Shown in pieces: positions 27,343 to 37,540 of a stretch of DNA of 62,802 nucleotides. Location: positions 1 through 62,802 of the forward strand of contig NZ_LGDG01000246.1 in the NCBI RefSeq assembly GCF_001279775.1. Direction: 5' to 3'. Both the position numbers and the translations under genes were made by a program. The stretch is from Streptomyces sp. MMG1533 (GTDB lineage: Bacteria; Actinomycetota; Actinomycetes; Streptomycetales; Streptomycetaceae). Position 1 is the first letter of the stretch, and each line of letters starts with the position of its first letter. A model generated the notes under the pieces. The model was not told where the DNA came from. It saw only the letters and a list, made by a program, of their open reading frames with translations, and searched no databases.

Positions 27343-30110
27343 GACGGGCCGGACGCGCCAGACGCGCGCTGCTGTCCGTACTGGCCCTGACGGCGGGCCT
27401 GTTGGGCGGCACGGTGGCCACGGCGCCCTCGGCCGCCGCGGTCACTCCTCCGGTCGCGTTCACCGCGGACGACCTGGACACCTGGCAGACCAACGGGATC
27501 GTGTGGGCGCTCGCCGAGAACGGCGGCACGGTCTTCGCGGGCGGCACCTTCTCCACCATCCGGCCGCCCGGGGTCGCCTCCGGCGGCACCGGCACGCGGT
27601 CGGCGGTGAACTTCGCGGCGTTCAACGCGGCGACCGGGGCGCCGACGAGCTGTTCCCTGTCCTTCACCCGGACCACCGGGACGGCGACCGTGCGGGCGCT
27701 GGCGGTCTCCCCGGACGGTGAAACCCTCTACGCGGGCGGCTACTTCACGGCGGTGAGCGGGGTCGCGGTGAACGGACTCGCGGCCGTCGACATCGACACC
27801 TGCGCGGCCCGCTCCGCGTTCAACCCCGCCTTCAACGCGACCGTGCGCGCCCTGGACGTGGCACCCGACGGCACGGTCTACGCGGGCGGCGACTTCACCA
27901 CCGTACGGGGCACCGCACGGCAGCGGTTCGCGGCTCTCACCCCGGCCGGGGCGCTCACCTCGTGGACCGCGGACGCGGATCTGTCCGGGCGGGCGGTCCA
28001 GGTCACCGAGGACGGCGAACACGTCGTCCTGGCAGGTGACTTCACCACTGTCGAGGGCACGAACTCGCATGCCCTGGCCGTGGTTGACAGCGCCTTTGGC
28101 GCACTGGAGCACACGTATCCGACCGGGTTCATCCCGGCCACCGCCGTCGTCAAGGACCTGGTCACCGACGGCACCGGCGTGTACGCGGCCGGGGAGGGCA
28201 TGGGCGGCGCCTCCTTCGACGGGCGGCTCGCGCTGGACACGAGCGACTGGGAGCAGCGCTGGCGGGACACCTGTCAGGGCGCCAACCAGGCGCTGGCGGT
28301 GTACCAGGAGGTGCTGTACAGCGGGAACCACTCGCACGACTGCTCCTCCATGGGCGAGTACCCGAACGTGGAGCGCAAGCATCTGCTGGCGCAGAGCGTG
28401 AACGACCCCGCGCTGCTGGCCTGGGCGCCTGACACCAACGAGGGCACCGGGGAGCAGCTCGGCCCGCGGGCGCTGACCCTGGCGGACAGCTCGGGCTCCG
28501 AATTCCTGTGGCTCGCGGGTGAGTTCACGACCGTCAACGGTTCGGCACAGCAGAGCCTGAGCCGCTTCGGCACCGGCCCCGACACGGGTGCGCCCGGCAC
28601 TCCGGCCGCGTGGGTCTCCAGCGACACGCCGGGCAGTGTGAACGTGCGCTGGCAGGCGAGCCAGGACCTCGACGACGGCAACATCACCTACGCGATCTAC
28701 CGCAACGGGTCCGGCACGCCGATCCACACCACGACCGCGTACTCGCTGCCGTGGGAGCGGCCGCAGCTGTCGTGGACGGACACCTCGGTGACCGCCGGGA
28801 CGACGTACTCGTACCGGATCACGGCGAGCGACGGGACCAACACCAGCGCGCTGTCGACGGCCCGCAGCGCCACGGCGGCGGGATCGGCGGACGCCTACGC
28901 GGCGCGCGTGCGCTCGGACGGCGCGAGTCTGTACTGGCGCTACGACGAGTCCTCCGGGACCTTCGCCGCCGACAGCAGCGGGGCCGACGACGGCGGCGCC
29001 TACGTGAGCACCCCCTCGTACCGGCAGACCCCGGCCGCGGTTCCCGGGTCCGGTACGGCGCTCGGGCTCAACGGCACCTCGGAGTACGTGTACAGCGAGA
29101 AGCGGCACGCCAGGCCGGGCACGTACACGGTGGAGACCTGGTTCCGCACGACGACCACGAGCGGGGGCCGGATCATCGGGTTCGGCGACAACTTCGGTTC
29201 CGGACAGGGGTACTTCAGCCGCAACTCCGACCGGCTCCTCTACATGACGAACGCCGGTCTGCTGGGCTTCGGCACCGGCAGCCCGCGGGCCGGGAACCAG
29301 GCGACACTGCTGTCCACTCAGGCGTACAACGACGGCGCCTGGCACCACGTGGCCGCGACCCAGGGAGCGGACGGCATGGCGCTGTACGTGGACGGGGCGC
29401 CGGTCGGCTCCAACACGGTGACCACCGCGCTGAACACCACCGGCTTCTGGCGGGTCGGCGCGGACACCCTCACGGGGTGGCCGTCCAACCCGACGAGCGC
29501 GTTCTTCGCGGGCACGGTGGACGAGACGGCCGTGTATCCGAGCGCGCTCGGTGCCGCGCAGATCGCCGAGCACCATGCCCTGGGCACGGGGTCGGGCGGC
29601 GGCGAGGAGTCGTCGGTGACGGTCGCCGCCTCCGAGGACTCCTACGTCAACGGCTCGGCCACCGGCACGAACTACGGCACGTCGACCTCGCTCGCGGTGC
29701 GCGGCTCCAGCGCGTATCTCAGCTATCTGCGCTTCACGCTGCCGGCCGCACCGGCCGGTACGGAGCTGACGAGCGCGGTACTGCGGCTGCGGACCACGTC
29801 ACTGAGCACGGCCGGGTCGGCGGACTCGTTCGACGTGGTGCCGGTGGCCGGGGACTGGACCGAGACGGGGGTCACCTATGCCGACCGTCCCGCCCTGTCC
29901 TCGACCGTGCTGGGCACCCTGGCGGCGCCCAGCGCCGTGTCGACCGACTACCAAGTGGCCCTGGACACAGGCGGGTTGAGCAGCCTGCTGGGGTCGACGT
30001 CGTCGGTGGCACTGAGCAGTACCGGTACCGACGCGCTGTGGCTGTGGTCCAGCGAGTACGGCACCGAGGACTACCGGCCCGAGCTCGTGCTCACGTTCAG
30101 CCCGTCCTGA
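27339..30110 (+). CDS. Secreted beta-propeller/FN3/LamG/DNRLRE multidomain protein
   Basis: ATG at 27339 overlaps the gmd stop and begins a 923-residue exported protein; the upstream in-frame extension lies inside gmd. After a signal peptide ([20 protein letters not shown]...) come repeated [18 protein letters not shown] and YAGGDFTTV units, indicating a beta-propeller (about 40-410). An FN3 domain follows (about 415-515), then a LamG/concanavalin-type domain (about 520-750, with [20 protein letters not shown]) and a C-terminal DNRLRE/CBM96-like module (about 755-923). All parts suggest carbohydrate or surface binding; no catalytic motif is seen. It is probably a surface or matrix protein tied to the fucosylated polysaccharide. 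Confidence 0.85.
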   Translation: MRRAGRARRALLSVLALTAGLLGGTVATAPSAAAVTPPVAFTADDLDTWQTNGIVWALAENGGTVFAGGTFSTIRPPGVASGGTGTRSAVNFAAFNAATGAPTSCSLSFTRTTGTATVRALAVSPDGETLYAGGYFTAVSGVAVNGLAAVDIDTCAARSAFNPAFNATVRALDVAPDGTVYAGGDFTTVRGTARQRFAALTPAGALTSWTADADLSGRAVQVTEDGEHVVLAGDFTTVEGTNSHALAVVDSAFGALEHTYPTGFIPATAVVKDLVTDGTGVYAAGEGMGGASFDGRLALDTSDWEQRWRDTCQGANQALAVYQEVLYSGNHSHDCSSMGEYPNVERKHLLAQSVNDPALLAWAPDTNEGTGEQLGPRALTLADSSGSEFLWLAGEFTTVNGSAQQSLSRFGTGPDTGAPGTPAAWVSSDTPGSVNVRWQASQDLDDGNITYAIYRNGSGTPIHTTTAYSLPWERPQLSWTDTSVTAGTTYSYRITASDGTNTSALSTARSATAAGSADAYAARVRSDGASLYWRYDESSGTFAADSSGADDGGAYVSTPSYRQTPAAVPGSGTALGLNGTSEYVYSEKRHARPGTYTVETWFRTTTTSGGRIIGFGDNFGSGQGYFSRNSDRLLYMTNAGLLGFGTGSPRAGNQATLLSTQAYNDGAWHHVAATQGADGMALYVDGAPVGSNTVTTALNTTGFWRVGADTLTGWPSNPTSAFFAGTVDETAVYPSALGAAQIAEHHALGTGSGGGEESSVTVAASEDSYVNGSATGTNYGTSTSLAVRGSSAYLSYLRFTLPAAPAGTELTSAVLRLRTTSLSTAGSADSFDVVPVAGDWTETGVTYADRPALSSTVLGTLAAPSAVSTDYQVALDTGGLSSLLGSTSSVALSSTGTDALWLWSSEYGTEDYRPELVLTFSPS

Positions 30111-30205
30111 GCCGGTTCACAGTCAGCCGGGCGGCCCGGTCACCCCTCCCCCGGGCCGCTCGGCCTCTTTCGCACCACCACCGCTCGTAGCACAGGGAGA
30201 AGCAC

Positions 30206-32458
30206 ATGCACGACAGATCCATGAGTCGCAGATCCAGATCACGAAGAAGCGTCACGGCGCTCGCGCTCGCGCTCACCGCTCCCCTACTGACCGTCCCGCT
30301 CACCGCCACCGACGCCGCCGCGCTCACCGGCCCGGTGGGCCTGACCGCCGACGACCTGTCGACCTGGCAGGCCAACGGCATCGTGTACGCCCTCGCCCAG
30401 ACCGACGGAGTGGTGTTCGCCGGGGGCACCTTCTCGGCGATACGGCCCGCGGGGGCGGCCGCAGGCGATCCGGCCGAGCAACCGGCGGTGAACTTCGCGG
30501 CGTTCGACGCGGCGACCGGACAGCCCACCGGCTGTTCGCTGTCGTTCACGGTCGGCGAGGGCACCGCGACCGTCCGGGCGCTCGCCGTCTCACCGGACGG
30601 CCAGACCCTGTACGCGGGCGGCTACTTCGGCGCGGTGAACGGCGTCGGGGTCAACAGCCTGGCCGCGATCGACATCGACACCTGCACCCCGAGCCCCGAC
30701 TTCCACCCGGCGGTCACGGCCACCGTGCGGGCGCTGGCGGTGACGGACTCGACCGTGTACCTCGGCGGGGACTTCGGCACGGTGAACGGCCAGACACGGG
30801 GACGGTTCGCCGCCGTGGACACGGCGGGGGCGCTGACCGCCTGGACGGCGAACGCGGACGAGCCGGGGCGGGCCGTCGAGGTCACCGCGGACGGACAGCA
30901 CGTCGTGGTGGGCGGGGACTTCTTCTCCGTCAACGGCACCAACTCGCACGCCCTCGCCGTCACCGACGCCACGACGGGAGCGGTGACGACGGCCTACCCG
31001 AGCGGCTTCTTCCCCAACACCTCCGTCGTCAAGGACATCACCGCCGACGCCTCGGGCGTGTACACCGCCAGCGAGGGCACGGGCGGCGGCGTCTTCGACG
31101 GGCGTACAGCCTTCGAGCCGGACACCTTCGCGCAGCGCTGGCGCGACACCTGCCTCGGCGCCACCCAGGCCCTGCAGCTGTACCAGGGCGTGGTCTACAG
31201 CGCCTCGCACGCCCACGACTGCTCCTCGATGGGCGAGTTCCCGGACGGGCAACGGCGTCATCTCCTCGCCCAGACCACGTCCGACCCGACGCTGCTGGGC
31301 TGGGCCCCGGACACCAACGACGGCATCGGCGAGGGCATCGGCCCGCGCGTCTTCACCCTCGCCCCCAAGGACGGCACCGACTACCTGTGGGTGGGCGGCG
31401 AGTTCACCACCGTCGACGGCACGGCCCAGCAGGCCCTGACCCGGGTCGCCTCCGGCCCGGACACCGGCGCGCCGACCGTGCCGCAGGTCAAGGTGGAGAG
31501 CATCGAGGCCGGCAAGGTCGCCGTGCACTGGCGCTCCAGCTACGACACCGACGACAGTCACCTCACCTACCGTGTCTACAAGGACGGCGGGAGCACTCCG
31601 GTGTACGAGGTGTCCGGCGACTCGCTGCCCTGGTCGCGGCCGCAGCTCACCTGGACGGACACGGCCGTCGCGGCGGGCGAGACGCACTCCTACCGGATCA
31701 GCGCCTCGGACGGCACGAACACGACCTCCCGGTCCACCGCCCAGTCGGTGACGGTGGCGAGCGCGGCGGACGCCTACGCGGCTGCCGTCCGCGGCGACGG
31801 AGCGGGCCTGTACTGGCGGTTCAACGAGACGTCCGGCGCCTACGCGGCCGACAGCTCCGCCGCCGACGACAGCGGCGTCCACTGGAACGCGCCGACGCAG
31901 GCCGTCGCCGACGGTGCCGCCGGCTCCGGCTCGTCGGTCGGCTACACGGGTTCGCAGAGCGAGTGGACGTACAGCGACAAACGGCACGCCACTCCGTCGG
32001 CGTACTCCCTGGAACTGTGGTTCAAGACGACCACGACCACCGGCGGCAAGCTCATCGGCTTCGCCAACAAGGTGCAGTTGACGTCCACGTCCTACGACAA
32101 GCACATCTACATGGCCAACAACGGGCGGCTCGTCTTCGGCGTCTACCCGGGCGCGATCCGCACCATCACCACGAACCAGTCCTTCAACAACGGGGCCTGG
32201 CACCACGTGGTCGCCACCCAGGGCAGCGACGGCATCAAGCTGTACGTGGACGGGACGCTGCGCGCGTCCAACTTCACGGTCACCGGCAGCGAGCAGGCCA
32301 GCGGGTTCTGGCGGGTCGGCGGCGACAACCTGGACAACTGGACGAGCCGGCCGTCGAGCCGGTTCTACACCGGGCTGATCGACGAGGTCGCGGTGTACGG
32401 CAAGGTCCTGACCGCGAGTCAGGTCGCCGCGCACTACGCGGCCGGGACGGCCTCATGA
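30206..32458 (+). CDS. Secreted beta-propeller/FN3/LamG protein (tandem paralog)
   Basis: The 750-residue product is similar to the preceding protein throughout its propeller, FN3 and LamG parts. Shared landmarks include a WQ(T/A)NGIV block, the HDCSSMGE segment, WAPDTN and AWHHV. It lacks the C-terminal DNRLRE module. It has a signal peptide (about 1-40). The two genes are a tandem duplication separated by 95 nt. Its stop overlaps the next lipoprotein gene (ATGA), so all are likely co-translated from the gmd transcript. Role: carbohydrate- or matrix-binding, inferred. Confidence 0.85.
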   Translation: MHDRSMSRRSRSRRSVTALALALTAPLLTVPLTATDAAALTGPVGLTADDLSTWQANGIVYALAQTDGVVFAGGTFSAIRPAGAAAGDPAEQPAVNFAAFDAATGQPTGCSLSFTVGEGTATVRALAVSPDGQTLYAGGYFGAVNGVGVNSLAAIDIDTCTPSPDFHPAVTATVRALAVTDSTVYLGGDFGTVNGQTRGRFAAVDTAGALTAWTANADEPGRAVEVTADGQHVVVGGDFFSVNGTNSHALAVTDATTGAVTTAYPSGFFPNTSVVKDITADASGVYTASEGTGGGVFDGRTAFEPDTFAQRWRDTCLGATQALQLYQGVVYSASHAHDCSSMGEFPDGQRRHLLAQTTSDPTLLGWAPDTNDGIGEGIGPRVFTLAPKDGTDYLWVGGEFTTVDGTAQQALTRVASGPDTGAPTVPQVKVESIEAGKVAVHWRSSYDTDDSHLTYRVYKDGGSTPVYEVSGDSLPWSRPQLTWTDTAVAAGETHSYRISASDGTNTTSRSTAQSVTVASAADAYAAAVRGDGAGLYWRFNETSGAYAADSSAADDSGVHWNAPTQAVADGAAGSGSSVGYTGSQSEWTYSDKRHATPSAYSLELWFKTTTTTGGKLIGFANKVQLTSTSYDKHIYMANNGRLVFGVYPGAIRTITTNQSFNNGAWHHVVATQGSDGIKLYVDGTLRASNFTVTGSEQASGFWRVGGDNLDNWTSRPSSRFYTGLIDEVAVYGKVLTASQVAAHYAAGTAS

Positions 32459-33123
32459 GGCGCCCCACCCTTGCGGCACTGCTGCTCCTGCCCCTGCTCG
32501 CCGCGTGCGGCGGGGGCGGGGGCGGCGGGCAGCACACCGAGGCGGCCGGGAGCGCGGGCAGTGCTCCGCGTGCGGCCGCCTCGGCGGAGCCCTCGCCGTC
32601 GCCGTCCGGCACCCCTTCGAGCGGGCCTTCCACCGGGTCTTCCGGCAGGGCCCCGTCGTCGCAGGGCCCGAAGAACACCGTTCCCGACGACGAACTCACC
32701 CCGGTCACGGGGTCGTTCACCAAGAAGGAGAAGACCTACCTGTCCGGCCGCGTCCCCGAGGGGACGGACCCGGCGGCCATCCTGCAGGCCGGTCAGGAGA
32801 CCTGCGACAGACTCGCCGCCACCGCGAAGATCGACCGGGACGCCACCGTGGGGGCGATCATCGCGGGTGAGGTCAAGGGCGCCGAGGAAGCGGTGAAGGG
32901 CCTGTGCCCCGAGCTGAAGTCGCTCATCGAGGACACCGAGGGCGGATACGCCGACGGCACCCACACCGACCCCGTCCCCGGCACCTACCGCGCCCTCACC
33001 CCGATGAAGGACTGCTCGTGGTCCCTCGACGGGGCGGCGGGCGGCAAGCACCGGATCACCATCAAGAAGGGCACCAAGTCCTTCACGTCCAGCGGGTGTT
33101 ACGCCTGGCAGAAGGAGTCGTAG
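32455..33123 (+). CDS. Secreted lipoprotein of the polysaccharide locus
   Basis: The 222-residue product has a lipobox (LLAAC, Cys18), then Gly- and Ser/Pro-rich spacers (about 19-70) and a folded C-terminal part. The latter includes VPGTYRALTPMKDCSWSL and a final SGCYAWQK, reminiscent of small Cys-containing secreted domains. The start overlaps the stop of the LamG protein. Its 3' end overlaps the convergent glycosyltransferase by 25 nt. The function is unknown; co-location suggests a role in surface anchoring or assembly. Confidence 0.75.
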   Translation: MRRPTLAALLLLPLLAACGGGGGGGQHTEAAGSAGSAPRAAASAEPSPSPSGTPSSGPSTGSSGRAPSSQGPKNTVPDDELTPVTGSFTKKEKTYLSGRVPEGTDPAAILQAGQETCDRLAATAKIDRDATVGAIIAGEVKGAEEAVKGLCPELKSLIEDTEGGYADGTHTDPVPGTYRALTPMKDCSWSLDGAAGGKHRITIKKGTKSFTSSGCYAWQKES

Positions 33124-34220
33124 AGCGCATGGAGGCGGTCGGTGACCGCCTCCAGCGAGAAGGACGTACGGGACAGCTGCCAGGCCGCCTCGGAGGCGGA
33201 GTCCTGGGCAGCCGGTTCCAGGAGGGCGAGGATCTCGGCGGCCAGGGCCTTTGGGGTCCTGGCCACCCTGCCCGCGCCGGAGCGGGCGAGGTCGTCGGCG
33301 AGGCCGTTGGTGGGGGTGACCACCGACGGGACGCCCACCGACAGGGCCTCCAGGACGGACATCGGGAACGGCTCGTCCACGGAAGGCAGGACATGCACGT
33401 GAGTGCGGCGCAGCTCGCCGAGGACGGCACCGGGCGCGAGGCTGCCCAGGTACTCGACGGAGTCGGACACGCCGAGCGATTCGGCCAGCTTCAGCGCGGC
33501 CCCGAGTTCCCCTTCGTCGGCCCCGGCCATGACGAAGCGGGCGTCGGGATGCCGGCGCAGCACCTCGGGCACGGCGGCGACGAAGTCCGCCGGGCGCTTG
33601 CGGGCCTGCATCCGGGCCAGGTAGAGCACGCGGGGCGGCCCGGCGGGACGCGGGCGGCGCTCCTGCGCGGGCACGCCGTTGACGAGGCGCACCCCGTTTC
33701 CGGGGTCGGCGTGGCCCAACACCGCGTCCAGGCCCTTGCGTTCGTACGACGTGAGGTGCAGCACGGCGTGCGCGCGGCGCAGCACCCGGCGTACGGCGAC
33801 GGCGTCCAGCACCTTCGCGAGGGCCTTGTCGCTGGGGTCGACCATGCCGTGCGTCTGGACCACCAGCGGGCGGCGCGCGCTGAGGGCGGCCAGCGCGATC
33901 GGCAGCGTGACCAGGTCGCGGGCGAGGTGGACGTGGACCACGTCGGCGGCCTTGACCAGGCGGCGGGCGCCGATGAGCAGGGCCGGCGAGGTGATGCCGC
34001 TGAAACCGGCGCCGGGCACGACACGGCGGGCCGGGTAGAGGCGGGCGGGGCGCCCGTCGACGTCCGTCGGGAGCGGGCCGTCGAAGCCGGAGCCGAGGGC
34101 GACGATCCGGGTGTCGACGCCGCGCGCGGCGAGGCCCCCGGTGAGGTTGACGGCCACGCGCACCGGGCCGCCGAAGGCCTGCGTGGGTGTGTGCAGGGTG
34201 ACGGCGTGCAGGACTCTCAC
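33099..34220 (-). CDS. GT4-family glycosyltransferase
   Basis: The 373-residue retaining glycosyltransferase has the GT-B layout: N-terminal FGGPVRVAVNLTGGLAARG and C-terminal YLARMQARKRPADFV plus the E-x7-E motif region EPFPMSVLE. It should add a sugar to the lipid-linked repeat unit at the cytoplasmic face. It starts at GTG 34220, overlapping the acetyltransferase stop (GTGA). Donor and acceptor are not predictable. Confidence 0.9.
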   Translation of the reverse strand: MRVLHAVTLHTPTQAFGGPVRVAVNLTGGLAARGVDTRIVALGSGFDGPLPTDVDGRPARLYPARRVVPGAGFSGITSPALLIGARRLVKAADVVHVHLARDLVTLPIALAALSARRPLVVQTHGMVDPSDKALAKVLDAVAVRRVLRRAHAVLHLTSYERKGLDAVLGHADPGNGVRLVNGVPAQERRPRPAGPPRVLYLARMQARKRPADFVAAVPEVLRRHPDARFVMAGADEGELGAALKLAESLGVSDSVEYLGSLAPGAVLGELRRTHVHVLPSVDEPFPMSVLEALSVGVPSVVTPTNGLADDLARSGAGRVARTPKALAAEILALLEPAAQDSASEAAWQLSRTSFSLEAVTDRLHALYDSFCQA

Positions 34221-34756
34221 GGTGTGGGCTCCTTCAGGGCACGGGTGCCGTCCGCCGTGTGCAGGGTGAGTTCGGGCAGGTCACGGCCGAGCACCGCGCC
34301 CGCGCCGACCACCGCGTGCCGTCCGACCGTCACACCGGCGAGCACGGTCGCGCGCGCCGCGATCCAGGCGCCGTCCTCCACCCGGATGGGCGCGTTGCGG
34401 TACCGGAAGTCGGCGCTGCGGTGGTCGTGGCTGCCGGTGCAGAGCAGCGCCTCCTGGGAGACGCACACATGGGATCCGATGGTCACCGGTTCCAGGTTGA
34501 GCAGCCAGGCGCCTTCACCGATCCAGGTGTGGTCGCCGACGGTCAGCTTCCACGGCCACAGGACACGTACGCGATGGCGGATGAGGACGCCCTCACCGAT
34601 GTGCGCCCCGAAGGCGCGCAGCAGGGCGACGCGCACGCGTGCCGGGCAGAACCACGCCATGAACAGCGTGTTCATCACGCAGAACCAGAGCGCCTGGACC
34701 GCGATGCCGCGGCCCTTGTCGTATCCGGACAGCGTGAACGTCCGTAGGTCGCGCAC
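34217..34756 (-). CDS. WcaF-like sugar O-acetyltransferase
   Basis: The 179-residue product has left-handed beta-helix hexapeptide repeats (IGEGVLIRHRVRV, VTIGSHVCVSQEALLCTGSHD, VEDGAWIAARATVLAGVTVG) and the N-terminal FTLSGYDKGRG segment typical of colanic-acid WcaF-type acetyltransferases. It probably acetylates the polysaccharide repeat. It is the first gene of a pair with the GT4 enzyme and is divergent from wzy. Confidence 0.88.
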   Translation of the reverse strand: MRDLRTFTLSGYDKGRGIAVQALWFCVMNTLFMAWFCPARVRVALLRAFGAHIGEGVLIRHRVRVLWPWKLTVGDHTWIGEGAWLLNLEPVTIGSHVCVSQEALLCTGSHDHRSADFRYRNAPIRVEDGAWIAARATVLAGVTVGRHAVVGAGAVLGRDLPELTLHTADGTRALKEPTP

Positions 34757-34869
34757 GAGTTACCCCCCTCAGTACCCCCGTACTGCCCTCCGTGATCCAG
34801 CCTAGGGATTCCACACTCCTTTCGCACACATATCCGTAGACTCTGTGAACGAAAAGTAGAGGGGGGCTC

Positions 34870-36348
34870 ATGGCGGCGGGAACCGAGGCTGTCGCACCAC
34901 CGGTGCACGTCGCCGACTCCGTGCACAAACAGGGGCGTGGGGCACTCAGGCGCATCCTCGCGCTGCCGCTCGTCCTCGGGCTGACGGTCCTGATGCCGGC
35001 CTTCGTCGCCCTGCAACCCGGCGCCGGCCTGCGCGACCAGGTGTACTGGCTCCAGTTGGTGCTCACCGTGTACGCGGGAGCCCGGCTGTCCGCGATGATC
35101 CTGGGCCGGCACCGCAAGCTGCTCCAGGGCACCTTCTGGCTGTTCGTCTACATGGCGATGGGCATCGCGGCGCTCGCGCAGGACGTGGTGGGCAAGACCC
35201 CGGTGCCGGTGGCGGGTTCACGCTCCGACCTGGCTCTGGCGGTGGCACTGGTACTGGTGGCCTGCGCGGCCTTCGACGCGGGGGCGCTGCTGGTACGGCC
35301 GGGGGTGCGGCCCACCGCCCGCACCACGTTCCGGCCCGCGATGGTCTCCCGACGACGGCTCGCCGTGCTCATCGCCGTGGCGTTCGTCGGGAGCGGGCTG
35401 TTCGTGCTGAAGCTCGGCGGGCTCTCCGTGTTCTTCGCGAGCCGGATGGAGATCAACGAGTCGATCGCGGACAGCGGGATCTCCAGCGCCGGTTCGCAGG
35501 CCGGTACGGCGATCCTGCGCGGCTTCGGGACGGTGCCCGCGCTGCTCGCGCTGATGGTGGTGACCCGCTGGCTGATCACCTCTCCGCGGGCCCGCAGCCG
35601 ACCGCTGCCGTGGATCGCCCTCGTGGCGCTCATCGCCCTGAACACCATCGTCAACAACCCGATCTCGAACCCGCGTTACTGGTTCCTGACGGTCCTGCTC
35701 GCTCTTCTCTTCACGGTGTTCCCGCAGAGCCCGGCGATGTACCGGGCGGCCCTGTCGCTGGGGGTCGCGGCGGCCGTGCTGATCTTCCCGTTCGCGGACA
35801 AGTTCCGCTACGACGCCGCCAACACCCGCGCCACCGAGACGACGTCGGTGCTCGATCCGCTGGTGCTCAAGGACTACGACCAGATGGCGATGTTCGCCAA
35901 CACCATCACGTACGCGGATGCGGGCAACGGCCACACCTACGGCCGCCAGCTCGCCGGCTCCACACTGTTCTTCGTGCCCCGGTCCGTGTGGACGGACAAG
36001 CCGAAGGACACCGGCGTGATGGTGAGCGAGTGGATGGCGGCGACCAACACCAACCGCTCCTCGCCCCTGTGGGCCGAACTCTGGCTGGACTTCGGGCCGT
36101 TCGGGATGGTCGCCGGGTTCGGGCTGATCGGCTGGGCGTCCGCCCGGGTCGACCGGCGCTATGCGCACGCCGTGGCACGGCCGGGACCGGCGGGCATCCT
36201 CACCCTGGCCGTGCCCCTGGTCGCGGGCTACTCCTTCATCCTGCTGCGCGGCCCACTGCTCCAGGCCTCGGGCCGGGTCGCCATCGGCATCATGTGCCTG
36301 GCGCTGATCACGACGCTGCGCCCGGAGCGGTGGCGGCAGCTGCGCTGA
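34870..36348 (+). CDS. Wzy-like polysaccharide polymerase (membrane protein)
   Basis: The 492-residue product has about ten or more hydrophobic segments and a large extracytoplasmic loop (roughly 300-400, containing DPLVLKDYDQMAMFANTITY). This fits O-antigen or EPS polymerases that join repeat units outside the membrane. Sequence conservation in this group is low, so the assignment rests on topology and context. The last 41 nt overlap the convergent flippase gene. Confidence 0.75.
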   Translation: MAAGTEAVAPPVHVADSVHKQGRGALRRILALPLVLGLTVLMPAFVALQPGAGLRDQVYWLQLVLTVYAGARLSAMILGRHRKLLQGTFWLFVYMAMGIAALAQDVVGKTPVPVAGSRSDLALAVALVLVACAAFDAGALLVRPGVRPTARTTFRPAMVSRRRLAVLIAVAFVGSGLFVLKLGGLSVFFASRMEINESIADSGISSAGSQAGTAILRGFGTVPALLALMVVTRWLITSPRARSRPLPWIALVALIALNTIVNNPISNPRYWFLTVLLALLFTVFPQSPAMYRAALSLGVAAAVLIFPFADKFRYDAANTRATETTSVLDPLVLKDYDQMAMFANTITYADAGNGHTYGRQLAGSTLFFVPRSVWTDKPKDTGVMVSEWMAATNTNRSSPLWAELWLDFGPFGMVAGFGLIGWASARVDRRYAHAVARPGPAGILTLAVPLVAGYSFILLRGPLLQASGRVAIGIMCLALITTLRPERWRQLR

Positions 36349-37540
36349 CGCTCTCCTCCCGGGGCAGGGGCGCCCGCGCGGCCCGCGCCCACGCCGCCGC
36401 CCCCTTCAGCACCGAACCCAGGCACAGCCCCCAGGCCGCACCCTCGACGCCCGTCCACGCGTACCCGGCGAGCAGCAGCCCCGCCGACACCGGCGAGAAC
36501 ACCAGCTGCACGGGCATGGTGGCGCGCGGGGCGAGCACCCGCAGGGCGAGCAGCCCGGACACGCCGAAGGCCATCGCCGCGTACTGGGCTCCCGTCGCCG
36601 GCAGCACCTCGGCCGCCGACTCCCAGGTGTCGCCGAGCAGTTGCCTGCCCCAGGACGCGGGCAGCGCGTACAGCACAGCGCCCCAGCCGGCAGCCACGGC
36701 GGCCAGCGCGCCGCCCGCCAGCAGGGCCGCCCGGCGGGGTGCGGGATGGCGGTTGAGCAGGGGCGGGCCAAAGCCGGTGGCCGCGTTGAAAGCCACGTTG
36801 AGCGGCCCGAACAGGGTGGTCGCACCGCGCAGCGCGCCGACCGCGAGCGGGGTCGCGAAGAGGCCCAGGGCGAGGACGGCGAGCTGGCTGGTGGCGTTGC
36901 CGACACCGAACTCGACCAGGAAGCGCCGGCCCAGGTGACCCCGTACGAGATAGCGCTTCACGTCCGCCCGCTCGCCCGTGACGTGCGGGCGGAGCAGCGC
37001 GAGCGCCAGCAGCAGGGCGGGCACGGCGGACAGGCCCCACACCAGCGTCGTCCGGGCCGCGGAGGCGCCGTCGGGCTGGAGCAGCAGGGCGGGCAGGACG
37101 GCCGCGAGCCTCGACAGATCGGTGAGGAGCGCCAGTTGAGGCTTGTGCAGGACGGAGAAGCAGTAGCGGAGGGTGTCCTGGGTGAGGGTGACCGGCAGGA
37201 CCGTGCCGAGGGCCGCGAACACCGCCGCGTCGGCGGTCGTGAGCGACGCACCGCCCGCGAGCAGCACCCCCAGCACGGTCGAGGCGCACGCCGTGAACGC
37301 GACCGCGCTGCGACAGGCCTGGCGGAGCGACTGCGCCTCGCCCCGGTGCAGCACCAGCTCCTGGCCGACGTACGCCCCGAACCCGCCCAGGAACACGCTG
37401 AACACCACGTACGCCGTGGCGAACAGGGCGAAGGTGTCGGCCTCGCTGTGCCGGGCGACCAGGACCAGGACGGCGATGTTGGTGAGCGCGCTCACCGCCT
37501 GGTCGAGGACGGAGCACAGGGCGGCCGTACGAGCCCTCAC
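36308..37540 (-). CDS. Wzx-like polysaccharide flippase (MOP superfamily)
   Basis: I choose the GTG at 37540, which overlaps the stop of the Wzz-like gene (GTGA), giving 410 residues with about 12 hydrophobic segments. The longer frame upstream is antisense noise. The spacing of helices and the FATAYVVFSVFLGGFGAYVGQELVLHR segment suit oligosaccharide flippases that move lipid-linked repeats across the membrane. Assignment rests on topology and on the neighbouring polymerase and chain-length genes. Confidence 0.78.
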   Translation of the reverse strand: MRARTAALCSVLDQAVSALTNIAVLVLVARHSEADTFALFATAYVVFSVFLGGFGAYVGQELVLHRGEAQSLRQACRSAVAFTACASTVLGVLLAGGASLTTADAAVFAALGTVLPVTLTQDTLRYCFSVLHKPQLALLTDLSRLAAVLPALLLQPDGASAARTTLVWGLSAVPALLLALALLRPHVTGERADVKRYLVRGHLGRRFLVEFGVGNATSQLAVLALGLFATPLAVGALRGATTLFGPLNVAFNAATGFGPPLLNRHPAPRRAALLAGGALAAVAAGWGAVLYALPASWGRQLLGDTWESAAEVLPATGAQYAAMAFGVSGLLALRVLAPRATMPVQLVFSPVSAGLLLAGYAWTGVEGAAWGLCLGSVLKGAAAWARAARAPLPREESVSAAAATAPGAAS

